Source: Clostridiales bacterium COT073_COT-073
Lineage (GTDB): Bacteria; Bacillota; Clostridia; Lachnospirales; Vallitaleaceae
Assembly (NCBI GenBank): GCA_003858485.1
Contig: RQYD01000002.1
Location: 124,001-188,000, forward strand
Length of the DNA: 64,000 bases
Reading direction: 5' to 3'
The stretch's first letter is position 1. Each line of letters opens with the position of its first letter. Positions 18,356-26,107 of the stretch are shown in pieces. The translations under genes were made by a program, and so were the position numbers. The notes under the pieces were generated by a model, which had not been told where the DNA came from, did not search any database, and was given only the letters and a program-made list of their open reading frames with translations.

Positions 18356-18868
18356 TTACCAATCTTTCAAAATAAAAATTATAAACTGCTTAAGATTGTT
18401 GTTTTTCTCGCTATAACTCCGCTGATTTAACTTCAAAGTATATGAGCCGGCTTTTCTTTTAATATAGTGAATTTCATGTTTTTCCGGCTGTCTCATTTTC
18501 AGCCGGTTGACTGCTATCTCATAAGTTTTTTCCAAGTCCACTGTTTCATGAATTCGATGCTCGATTTGAGCATTTTGAATTCTGACCGACTGCAATTCCG
18601 CTTTTAGTCGGTTAGCTTCGGCCTGGACCGCAATCAGAGAAAATGATGATTTTAAATAAACTGCGCAAACCGCAATAAATAAAGCAATAACTAAAAACAA
18701 CAATACAGTATATCCCTTTTTCACCTTAATTGCAACCGGTTTTTTAGTCCCTTCAATTACTTGGGGCTGAAAACCCTCTAATTCAAAATAATCGGAAAGA
18801 TAGTCGATTTGGGGCGCAAGATTGCCTTGGCTGTAGTACTCATTGGTCTTTTTTTGATGCTCGCCCAT
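18356..18868 (-). CDS. ftsL: FtsL-like septal bitopic protein
   Basis: A 170-residue protein with a hydrophilic N-terminus, one TM helix (about 53-74, VLLFLVIALFIAVCAVYL) and a following short coiled coil (AEANRLKAELQSVRIQNAQIE). It has the size, topology and position (between rsmH and the class B PBP) of FtsL, which recruits DivIC/DivIB and activates FtsW-FtsI. Sequence identity in this family is very low, so the name rests on synteny and topology. Confidence 0.8.
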   Translation of the reverse strand: MGEHQKKTNEYYSQGNLAPQIDYLSDYFELEGFQPQVIEGTKKPVAIKVKKGYTVLLFLVIALFIAVCAVYLKSSFSLIAVQAEANRLKAELQSVRIQNAQIEHRIHETVDLEKTYEIAVNRLKMRQPEKHEIHYIKRKAGSYTLKLNQRSYSEKNNNLKQFIIFILKDW

Positions 18869-18892
18869 GCCGTCCTCCTTTCCTGGCAGCGC

Positions 18893-19837
18893 CTATCCCT
18901 TTTTTTCAAAAATCCTTAATTTAGCGCTATGCGATCTCTCATTTTGTTCCTGTTCATCCTTGGAAGGAACAATTGGTTTTCTGGTAATAACCTTACCCAG
19001 CGGCTGCTTGCCGCAGGCACAAACCGGAAAATCCCGCGGACAAGTGCAAGGATTTTCCAAGGTCCTGAAAATATTTTTAACAATCCGGTCTTCTAAAGAA
19101 TGGAAAGTAATCACACACAATCTGCCGCCCGCATTTAAATATTCTGCCATTTTCGGCAAGGTCTCTTCAACCACTTTTAATTCATCATTACTTTCGATCC
19201 GCAGCGCCTGATATACCTGCTTAGCCGGATGTCCTTTGCGGCCGGCTCGTATTTTTTTAGGAATGGCCAGATCAATAATTTCATTTAACTGGTAACTGGT
19301 TTTAATTGGAGTTTCATTTCTGGCGCTGACAATCTTGCGGGCAATTTCTCTGGCAAAGTCTTCTTCTCCATATTGTTTAAAAATTCTGGCCAACTCTGCC
19401 GGCGAATAGGTATTTACAATAAATTCTGCTGTTTTACCACGGCTTTGATCCATCCGCATATCCAGCGGAGCATCTTTCATATAGGTAAAGCCTCGCTCCG
19501 GGTTATCAATTTGATATGAGGAAATGCCTAAATCCAGCAAAATGCCATCCAAACCGGTAATACCGGTCAAAAATAAAGCATTTTCAAAATCAGCAAAGTT
19601 ACTATGCATCAAACGAATGTCTTTGTCCTTTAAGCCACTTAATCTATGCTCTGCTGCCTCAAGTGCTTCTTCATCCTGATCAAGCCCAATCAATATTCCC
19701 CCTTTGCCCAAACGACTTGCTATTTCATAGCCATGTCCGGCACCACCCAATGTCCCATCCAAATAAATACCATTTTCCTTTATTTTAAGACCTTGCAGAC
19801 ATTCTTCCAATAAAATGGGAATATGTTTAAATTCCAT
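18893..19837 (-). CDS. rsmH: 16S rRNA m4C1402 methyltransferase RsmH (MraW)
   Basis: A 314-residue SAM-dependent enzyme that N4-methylates C1402 of 16S rRNA. The N-terminal HIPILLEE and DGTLGGAGH motif I are typical, as are LGISSYQID, PERGFTYMKDAPLDMRMD and the C-terminal TFHSLEDRIVKN. The length is normal. It follows mraZ by 25 nt and precedes ftsL by 24 nt. Confidence 0.97.
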   Translation of the reverse strand: MEFKHIPILLEECLQGLKIKENGIYLDGTLGGAGHGYEIASRLGKGGILIGLDQDEEALEAAEHRLSGLKDKDIRLMHSNFADFENALFLTGITGLDGILLDLGISSYQIDNPERGFTYMKDAPLDMRMDQSRGKTAEFIVNTYSPAELARIFKQYGEEDFAREIARKIVSARNETPIKTSYQLNEIIDLAIPKKIRAGRKGHPAKQVYQALRIESNDELKVVEETLPKMAEYLNAGGRLCVITFHSLEDRIVKNIFRTLENPCTCPRDFPVCACGKQPLGKVITRKPIVPSKDEQEQNERSHSAKLRIFEKKG

Positions 19838-19862
19838 GACTCTCCTTTTCCGGAAACCGCCT

Positions 19863-20294
19863 TTAAAAGCTCAAATCTTCCATACTGTCAGCCAAGCTGC
19901 TGATATCAATCTCATCATTTTCCATATAACTGCGCCAAGTATCTTCCGCCCAAATTTCCAGACGGTTAGACACACCAATAATCACAACTTCTTTATCTAT
20001 TTTGGCATACTCTCTCTGCGGGGCAGAAATCAAGACCCGGCCCTGCTTATCCAAAGTACATTCTGTGGAAGATGCCAGAAAAAATCTTTGCAGCATCCGG
20101 GCATTCGTGGAGCTAAGGCGGGATTCCTGCAATTTTTTACCAAATTCCTTCCATTCTTTCTCTGAGTACACAAACAAACAGGTATCAAAGCCTTTTGTGA
20201 TATAAAAGACCTCACCCAATTCTTCCCGGAATTTAGTTGGAATCGACACCCTGCCCTTGGCGTCCATAGAAAAGCGATATTCTCCAATAAACAT
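19863..20294 (-). CDS. mraZ: MraZ transcriptional regulator of the dcw cluster
   Basis: A 143-residue protein with two AbrB-like SpoVT domains (first FIGEYRFSMDAKGRVSIP, second LDKQGRVLISAPQR). MraZ binds its own promoter and represses the mra/dcw operon. The ATG at 20294 with GGAGGAG is the start; the frame extends 11 codons upstream but through the MraZ boxes. It is the first gene of the cluster. Confidence 0.96.
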   Translation of the reverse strand: MFIGEYRFSMDAKGRVSIPTKFREELGEVFYITKGFDTCLFVYSEKEWKEFGKKLQESRLSSTNARMLQRFFLASSTECTLDKQGRVLISAPQREYAKIDKEVVIIGVSNRLEIWAEDTWRSYMENDEIDISSLADSMEDLSF

Positions 20295-20301
20295 TTTTCT
20301 C

Positions 20302-20337
20302 CTCCACCTTTTCCCACTTTTTACCATTTTTCCCCAC
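20302..20337 (-). promoter_or_regulatory. MraZ operator: four direct repeats of 10-bp period
   Basis: Reading the minus strand, boxes begin at 20337 (GTGGGG), 20327 (ATGGTA), 20317 (GTGGGA) and 20307 (GTGGAG), exactly 10 nt apart. TGGGN repeats separated by 5 nt are the known MraZ binding sites in E. coli and other bacteria. The last box overlaps the mraZ ribosome binding site, so bound MraZ would cover the start of the transcript. Confidence 0.8.
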
Positions 20338-20347
20338 TTATGCTCTA

Positions 20348-20376
20348 ATATTACCTTTATCTCGCAAAAAAATCAA
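20348..20376 (-). promoter_or_regulatory. Sigma-A promoter of the mra/dcw cluster
   Basis: Minus strand: -35 TTGATT (20371-20376), 17-nt spacer, -10 TAATAT (20348-20353). The start point would fall near 20341, just ahead of the first MraZ box. Confidence 0.75.
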
Positions 20377-20389
20377 GTATTTTTCACAT

Positions 20390-20420
20390 AAAAAAAAGAG
20401 CTGAATAATCATTCAGCTCT
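20390..20420 (-). terminator. Rho-independent terminator of lgt
   Basis: Minus strand: a perfect 10-bp stem AGAGCTGAAT / ATTCAGCTCT with a 4-nt loop, followed by eight T. It separates lgt from the mra promoter. Confidence 0.85.
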
Positions 20421-20511
20421 GTGTTTCTGCTATTTCCCCATATTTAGTCAATCTAATCCATTTCTAATACTATATCTGGTATTTTATCACAAATAGTATT
20501 TTAGACCTATT

Positions 20512-21375
20512 TTATGATATTTTCTTCTTTTTAGCTGCACGAATGTTCATGAATAACCACCAGACAGCTGAAAAAACAATTAAAATCGCCGCCAAAACCT
20601 GCGAAACCGGTAAACCGGAATGTGGCAGCAGCAATTGATCCGTTCGCAGCCCTTCAATCCATACCCGGCCCAAACCATATCCCAGCAAATAAAGGCATAG
20701 AATTTCACCGGCAAATTTACGTTTCGGTGTCCATAGGATCAGAATTATCAAAATCATCAAGTTCCATAAGGATTCATACAAAAAAGTTGGCTGTACTTGT
20801 AAATACTTTACACCATCAATCAAAGTCGCTTCCATCCCAGCCGGAACATATTTCACTTTATCCCAGTGCAGAGCCATGGCTAAAAGTCCATCTGATGGTC
20901 CGCCAAAGGCTTCCATGTTAATAAAATTCCCCCAGCGCCCGATAATTTGTCCCAAAATCAACCCCGGCGCTGCAACATCAGCCACTTTAAAAAATGATAT
21001 TTTCTTTACTTTAGAGTATACCGCCAAAGATAATACCGCTCCAATGACTGCCCCATAAATAGCCAGTCCGCCATTACGGAAATTTAAAATTTGGATCATA
21101 TCATCTTTATAATTATCCCAGGCAAAAACCACATAATAAAGCCGGGCACCAATAACTGCTGTTACCACTCCATAAAGTACAAAGTCATAAATCGTCTCCT
21201 GCTTTACTTCCATTTTGGGAGCACGATAATAGGCCAAATAATAGCCGGCCACGATCCCTAAAGTAATGATAATGCCATACCAGTATACTTCCAGGCCAAA
21301 TAAGCGAAAAGCTACCGGACTTAACGATTCTATTTTTATTCCCAAATTGGGAAATATCACATCATATTCTTTCAT
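20512..21375 (-). CDS. lgt: Prolipoprotein diacylglyceryl transferase
   Basis: A 287-residue seven-TM enzyme that transfers diacylglycerol from phosphatidylglycerol to the lipobox cysteine of prolipoproteins. The Lgt signature GRWGNFINMEAFGG holds the catalytic Arg and the conserved Asn and Glu; the downstream HPTFLYE-like segment here reads QPTFLYESLWN, and GxxxGRVWIEGLRTD is present. The window encodes at least three probable lipoproteins that would be substrates. It is followed by a clear terminator, so it ends a transcription unit. Its own promoter in 21376-21547 was not resolved. Confidence 0.95.
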   Translation of the reverse strand: MKEYDVIFPNLGIKIESLSPVAFRLFGLEVYWYGIIITLGIVAGYYLAYYRAPKMEVKQETIYDFVLYGVVTAVIGARLYYVVFAWDNYKDDMIQILNFRNGGLAIYGAVIGAVLSLAVYSKVKKISFFKVADVAAPGLILGQIIGRWGNFINMEAFGGPSDGLLAMALHWDKVKYVPAGMEATLIDGVKYLQVQPTFLYESLWNLMILIILILWTPKRKFAGEILCLYLLGYGLGRVWIEGLRTDQLLLPHSGLPVSQVLAAILIVFSAVWWLFMNIRAAKKKKIS

Positions 21376-21547
21376 GATTTTCTTCTCTCATTCCTGACTC
21401 AACTTACAAATCATTTTAACCGATTTATGGTATCTCTTGATTCTGTAACCATTTATTCTCCAGCCGGTCTTTCAGACAAACACTTTATCCGGATACAGAC
21501 AAGTGTAAACATTGCTGTTACAGAAAGCATTTTCCGAATTATCCCTG

Positions 21548-22990
21548 TTATCCCTCCAAAAACATTTCCGCTTCGATCCAGTAATGCTGATCATGTAAAA
21601 GCAAATGATCTGCCTCCTTTGGACCGGCGGTACCGGCTTGATACGGATATAATGCTCCTGAATACTTCTGATAACTGTCTATTGCCTGGTCAATGAAATT
21701 CCAGCAAAGCTCAATTTGATCCCATTTGGAAAAAAGACTTTGGTCAGAATTCATGCAGGCCTTCAACAAGCGCTCATAGGCTTCCGGTGTATTAATTCGA
21801 TTTTCCAGAATACAGCTTTGGCAAAAATCCATTTTGACAACCTGAACCCCATTTTCCTTGCCAGGCTTTTTAATATTAAATTTAAGATAAACTCCTTCAT
21901 CCGGCTGAATTTTAATAATTAAAATATTGCCTTCCGCCTCTTTAGCTGTCTGCTTAAATTGAATAATGACCTCACTTTCCCGGCTAAACAGCTTTTTTCC
22001 GGTTCGGATATAAAAAGGCACTCCTTGCCAGCGCTCATTATCAATCAATAATTTCATGGCTGCATAAGTTTCCGTTTGAGAATCCGGTGCCACTTTATCT
22101 TCCTGACGATAACCTGCATACTGTCCTAATACCAAATGCTTACCGATCTCAGTCGGTACAATTGGTTTTAAATCCTGAAAGACCTTTAACTGAGCTGCTT
22201 TGATCTCTTCACTTTCCATGGCAGTCGGTTCTTCCATGGCTACAATTGACAAAATTTGAAAAAGATGATTTTGCATCATATCCCGCAAAGCACCGCTTTC
22301 ATCATAGTAACCGCCGCGACTTTCTACTCCTACTGTTTCAAAGGCATTGATTTGCACAGATTCGATAAAGTCCTTATTCCAAACACCTTTAAAAATCGAA
22401 TTAAAAAAGCGGATAGTCATAATATTTAAAATCATTTCCTTGCCCAGGTAATGATCAATATAATAAACATGTCCCGGCAGGAAACTCTGTTTTAACTCTT
22501 TGCTTAGTGCATGCGCCGAAGTAAGGTCATCGCCAAACGGTTTTTCTACAATCACTTTACATTCCCGCAAACGGCAATTGCGAATCGACAGATTTTTGGT
22601 AATCGGCAGAAAATATTGAGGTGCCACTGCATAGTAAAAAATGACTTCGCCCTGTAACTTAATTTCATCAAAATACGCTAATAGATCAGGGTATTGCTCC
22701 GCTTTATCAAAATCCATTTTATAATAATGAATCCGCTCTGAAAAATCGGTAAAGCGTTCCTCCAAATATTTGACCCGGGAATATTTTTGCAGCCATTCTT
22801 TGACAATGGTCAGGTAATCCCAGCGGCTATAATCCCGACGGCCGATGCCAATAATTTGATAATCCGTTGGCAACTCCTCCAAAACATGCAGATTATAAAG
22901 AGCCGGAAACAGCTTGCGATATGCCAGGTCACCGGTTCCGCCAAAGATCACAATGCCACTGCCGTTACTCATTAATGCCTGTCCAGTCAT
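21548..22990 (-). CDS. zwf: Glucose-6-phosphate 1-dehydrogenase
   Basis: A 480-residue NADP-dependent enzyme for the first step of the oxidative pentose phosphate pathway. Residues early in the protein carry GIVIFGGTGDLAYRKLFPALY (dinucleotide-binding motif), and the substrate signature YYIDHYLGKEM is intact, as are EKPFG and RTGKKL. I choose the ATG at 22990 (AGGAAGG at about 8 nt), which overlaps the end of gnd by 26 nt; an internal ATG at 22972 is the alternative. The frame also runs open upstream to 23047. Confidence 0.95.
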   Translation of the reverse strand: MTGQALMSNGSGIVIFGGTGDLAYRKLFPALYNLHVLEELPTDYQIIGIGRRDYSRWDYLTIVKEWLQKYSRVKYLEERFTDFSERIHYYKMDFDKAEQYPDLLAYFDEIKLQGEVIFYYAVAPQYFLPITKNLSIRNCRLRECKVIVEKPFGDDLTSAHALSKELKQSFLPGHVYYIDHYLGKEMILNIMTIRFFNSIFKGVWNKDFIESVQINAFETVGVESRGGYYDESGALRDMMQNHLFQILSIVAMEEPTAMESEEIKAAQLKVFQDLKPIVPTEIGKHLVLGQYAGYRQEDKVAPDSQTETYAAMKLLIDNERWQGVPFYIRTGKKLFSRESEVIIQFKQTAKEAEGNILIIKIQPDEGVYLKFNIKKPGKENGVQVVKMDFCQSCILENRINTPEAYERLLKACMNSDQSLFSKWDQIELCWNFIDQAIDSYQKYSGALYPYQAGTAGPKEADHLLLHDQHYWIEAEMFLEG

Positions 22991-24368
22991 AGTGAAAACT
23001 TCCTTCCTGATCTGTCCGTTCAAATGTATGCGCGCCAAAATAATCACGCTGCGCCTGGATCAAATTGGCTCCCGAGTCGGCTGTCCGGTAAGTGTCGATA
23101 TAGGCTAAGGCTGCACTCATGGCCGGTACAGCAATGCCGCTTTGAACAGCTAAAGTCATGATTTCCCGAAGTTTAGGCAAATGCTGATTGATAATATTCC
23201 GGAAAAAATGAGCCATGATCAAATTCTGCACTCCCTTTTCCATGGTTAAAGCTGCTGCAATATCATTTAAAAACTTTGCCCGGATAATGCAGCCACCACG
23301 GAAAATCCTGGCAATTTCATCAAAATTAAGGGTCCAGTTATAGACCTCCTGAGCCTTATCCAGCAGTTTAAAGCCTTGGGCATAGCAAACAATTTTGGCT
23401 ACATATAAACTATGTCTGGCTAATTCCACCAATTCTTCCTTCGTTATTGTCAAAGTTTTGGCCGGAGCATCCAGCATCTCTGATACTTTCACTCTTTCTG
23501 ATTTTAAATTAGACATATATCTGGCATTGACAGCAGAAGTGATCACCGATATATCAACTCCCAAATCAATTGCTTCCAAATTGGTCCATTTACCGGTGCC
23601 TTTTTGTGAAGCTTTATCCAAAATCTTATCCACCAAGTAGCCATCGCCATCCTTGACTTTGAAAATATCAGCTGTGATCTCAATTAAATAGCTTTCCAGT
23701 TCATTTTGATTCCAGCCGGCAAATACCTGCTGCAATTCATCATTGCTTAAACCACCAATTTCCTTTAATATCATATAAATTTCACTGATCAGCTGCATAT
23801 CGGCATATTCAATACCATTATGGACCATCTTAACATAATGGCCAGAACCATCCTCACCGATATACCGGCAGCATGGCTCATCATATGCCTTCGCAGAAAT
23901 GTTCTCAAAAATTTGTTCAACCGCCTGATAGGCTGTGCGATTGCCACCCGGCATAATGGCCGGTCCCCGACGTGCGCCTTCTTCGCCGCCGGAAACCCCA
24001 ACTCCCAGATAAAAAATATTCTTTTCACTTAAATATTTTTCCCGGCGAATGGTATCTTTAAAGAAAGAATTGCCACCATCAATTAAAATATCGCCCGCTT
24101 CCAAATACGGCAATAGCTGCTCGATCAGCATATCCACTGGCTGACCGGCCTTGACCATCATCATAATTTTTCTGGGTCTGCTTAAAGACTTCACTAATTC
24201 TTCAATCGAATAAGTTGCCCGAAAATTAGGGTGATCATATTTTTCCATCACTTCATCGATCACCGATACCGTCCGGTTAAAAATCGAAACTTTTACTCCA
24301 TGATCTGCCATATTCAGTGCTAAATTAACTCCCATTACCGACAAACCGATCAATCCGATTTCTTGCAT
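22965..24368 (-). CDS. gnd: 6-phosphogluconate dehydrogenase, decarboxylating
   Basis: A 467-residue enzyme that oxidises 6-phosphogluconate to ribulose 5-phosphate. The N-terminal Rossmann motif is GLSVMGVNLALNMADHG, the catalytic segment is VSGGEEGARRGPAIMPGG, with KMVHNGIEYADMQLI and the helix-rich C-terminal domain with DYFGAHTFER. It pairs with zwf (overlapping) and with the lactonase-type gene at 26.1-27.1 kb. An AATAGGAG site precedes the ATG. A promoter 270-300 nt upstream implies a long leader. Confidence 0.96.
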   Translation of the reverse strand: MQEIGLIGLSVMGVNLALNMADHGVKVSIFNRTVSVIDEVMEKYDHPNFRATYSIEELVKSLSRPRKIMMMVKAGQPVDMLIEQLLPYLEAGDILIDGGNSFFKDTIRREKYLSEKNIFYLGVGVSGGEEGARRGPAIMPGGNRTAYQAVEQIFENISAKAYDEPCCRYIGEDGSGHYVKMVHNGIEYADMQLISEIYMILKEIGGLSNDELQQVFAGWNQNELESYLIEITADIFKVKDGDGYLVDKILDKASQKGTGKWTNLEAIDLGVDISVITSAVNARYMSNLKSERVKVSEMLDAPAKTLTITKEELVELARHSLYVAKIVCYAQGFKLLDKAQEVYNWTLNFDEIARIFRGGCIIRAKFLNDIAAALTMEKGVQNLIMAHFFRNIINQHLPKLREIMTLAVQSGIAVPAMSAALAYIDTYRTADSGANLIQAQRDYFGAHTFERTDQEGSFHYDWTGINE

Positions 24369-24665
24369 TTTTTTCTCCTATTATATATAATCTTTATTGT
24401 TTAACTGTTGCATATTCCTTAAAATAATTTTTTGATACAGTGTCTGACCAAGGATGTTGTTCCCACAGGCTTATGCTCCAAAACCCGCGCTAAGTGCAGG
24501 CACTAAAAGCAATCACTCATAATTTTGCATCCACGCCAAATATATTGCTACACTAAGCACATAGCCCAAAACCGTCTGCCACAGCCAGTTGTAAAAGAAC
24601 AAAAACACAAGCCCTGCACTCTTGTCCTGAATATTTATTTTATCAAAAACAGGGCAGAAAGTCAA
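24369..24665 (-). promoter_or_regulatory. Promoter and about 260-nt leader of gnd-zwf; candidate structured RNA
   Basis: Minus strand: -35 TTGACT (24660-24665), 17-nt spacer, -10 TAAAAT (24637-24642), so transcription would start near 24630 and run 260 nt before the gnd ATG. The leader contains complementary segments AGTGCAGG / CCTGCACT about 120 nt apart, AGCAAT / ATTGCT inside them, and GGCTATGT / GCATAAGCC. No T-run terminator is seen. It could be an mRNA leader, a regulatory RNA or a 6S-like RNA; I do not recognise a known class. Confidence 0.4.
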
Positions 24666-24715
24666 ACTTCGCCCCATGGAAAGATTGTGAAATTGTTGTT
24701 AGAATGTTGTTTCTC

Positions 24716-25921
24716 TTAAACGTCTGATCCAAGTAACCAATCTCGTGCATTCAATTTTCGGATTCCATCATAATGAGTTTCTGCATCCTCATCCAAGGTT
24801 AAAATAAATTTGGGATAATGATCTTTTATCACCCGCAATGCCCTTAATTCACGGTCCAATGTTTTTTCATCGCGAACAGATAAGGCAACCTGAAAATAAC
24901 GAAGCCCACTTTGATCTCGGGCAACAAAATCAACTTCATATTGACCGATTCTGCCCACATAAACATCATATCCTCGGCGCAAAAGTTCTAAATAAATGAC
25001 ATTTTCCAAAATATGCCCCATATCCATTGCCCTTGACCCCAGTAACATAAAGCGCAATCCAATATCAACAACATAGTACTTCTCCAAAGTTTTCAGATAT
25101 TGCTTGCCTTTAATATCATATCGTCTGGCCTGATAGATGATATAGCTTTCCATTAAAGATTCCAAATATTTTTCGACTGTTTTTGTATCGATTTTTCTGC
25201 CCTCTGATGTCATGGTATCTGCAATTTTTTTGGTTGATAATTGACTGCCGATATTATCAAAGACAAAGCGCAAAACACTTTTCAACATTAAAGTATCGGT
25301 AATTTTTTTTCTTGTTACAATATCTTTGACCACAATTGTATTATAAATTCCCTCCAAATAATCACGTATCTCGTTTGGTTGACCTAATAACTCAAGCACA
25401 TACGGAAATGAGCTGTTTTGAAGATATTCTGTATACTTTGTTGCTCGTTCTGTCATACTTCCGGTACTCTCCATGTATTCTTTAAAGGAAAGCGGCAGCA
25501 TTTCTATTTTTACATATCTTCCAGAAATCAGAGTTGCAATCTCACTGGAAAGCATCCAGGCATTTGAACCCGTAATATAAATGTCTAAATTCTTTTTTAT
25601 GTACAGACTATCAACCACTTTTGGAAAGTTTTCAACATGTTGAATTTCATCCAGAAAAATATATACCATTTCATCCTTAATAAGTCGTTGCTTAATGTAT
25701 TCATATAACTTTTTATAATCCGTTAATTCTTCATAATCCAAATCTTCAAAATTGATTGATATGATCTGATCTGTTCTGACCCCTTGTTCTATCAGCCAAT
25801 CCTGAAACATTTCAAGCAAAGTTGACTTGCCACAACGTCTGATTCCAGTTATAACCTTAATTAATTGCTTTTCTTTCCAGGCAATCAACTTATCCAAATA
25901 CTCTTTTCTTTTTACTTGCAT
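24716..25921 (-). CDS. AAA-family ATPase with DUF4143 domain
   Basis: A 401-residue protein of the widespread bacterial AAA_14/DUF4143 family. Walker A is TGIRRCGKSTLL (25-36), Walker B VYIFLDEIQHVENFPK, with sensor-like YITGSNAWML and GRYVKIEMLPLSFKEYM. The DUF4143 C-terminal half has ENVIYLELLRRGYDVYVGR and the PD-(D/E)xK-like EVDFVARDQSG. The biological role is unknown; such genes are patchily distributed and often stand alone. It has its own promoter and breaks up a pentose-phosphate gene group, consistent with insertion by transfer. Confidence 0.85.
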   Translation of the reverse strand: MQVKRKEYLDKLIAWKEKQLIKVITGIRRCGKSTLLEMFQDWLIEQGVRTDQIISINFEDLDYEELTDYKKLYEYIKQRLIKDEMVYIFLDEIQHVENFPKVVDSLYIKKNLDIYITGSNAWMLSSEIATLISGRYVKIEMLPLSFKEYMESTGSMTERATKYTEYLQNSSFPYVLELLGQPNEIRDYLEGIYNTIVVKDIVTRKKITDTLMLKSVLRFVFDNIGSQLSTKKIADTMTSEGRKIDTKTVEKYLESLMESYIIYQARRYDIKGKQYLKTLEKYYVVDIGLRFMLLGSRAMDMGHILENVIYLELLRRGYDVYVGRIGQYEVDFVARDQSGLRYFQVALSVRDEKTLDRELRALRVIKDHYPKFILTLDEDAETHYDGIRKLNARDWLLGSDV

Positions 25922-25943
25922 TTAATCACCTCTTTTCTTCCTA

Positions 25944-25971
25944 AGTATAACAGATGCAAAAAAAAAATCAA
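25944..25971 (-). promoter_or_regulatory. Promoter of the DUF4143 ATPase gene
   Basis: Minus strand: -35 TTGATT (25966-25971), 16-nt spacer, extended -10 TGT-TATACT (-10 hexamer 25944-25949). The -35 lies inside one arm of the palindrome at 25965-26004. Confidence 0.65.
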
Positions 25972-26004
25972 GTTTTTTAGGATTATAATCCCAAAACTTG
26001 ATTT
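25965..26004. terminator. Long palindrome, probable bidirectional terminator or operator
   Basis: Arms AAATCAAGTTTT (25965-25976) and AAAACTTGATTT (25993-26004) enclose a second palindrome GGATTATAATCC (25980-25991). A-runs on one side and T-runs on the other make it a terminator on both strands. It would end the lactonase transcript, and it also overlaps the ATPase -35. Confidence 0.6.
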
Positions 26005-26012
26005 TTTTTATT

Positions 26013-26038
26013 AGTTTTGGGATTGTAATCCTAAAACT
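26013..26038. repeat. Second palindrome, inverted copy of the neighbouring element
   Basis: AGTTTTGGGATT and AATCCTAAAACT form a near-perfect palindrome (one mismatch). It repeats the core of the element at 25965-26004, so the two are both self-palindromic and copies of each other. Paired operators for a regulator are possible. Confidence 0.6.
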
Positions 26039-26043
26039 TTTAA

Positions 26044-26098
26044 AGTGCGCAAGCAAAATAAATGCAGCCGCACAACGGACATATTCATTTTCCGTTCA
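26044..26098 (-). repeat. Dispersed repeat family A, degenerate copy
   Basis: Read on the minus strand this matches the 60-bp unit at 50249-50308: both share the run GGAAAATGAATATGTC, then a CTGCGCAGCC-like and ATTCATTTT-like segment and a GCGC-rich end. It begins 10 bp past the stop codon of the lactonase gene. Confidence 0.65.
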
Positions 26099-26107
26099 AA
26101 ATTACAG

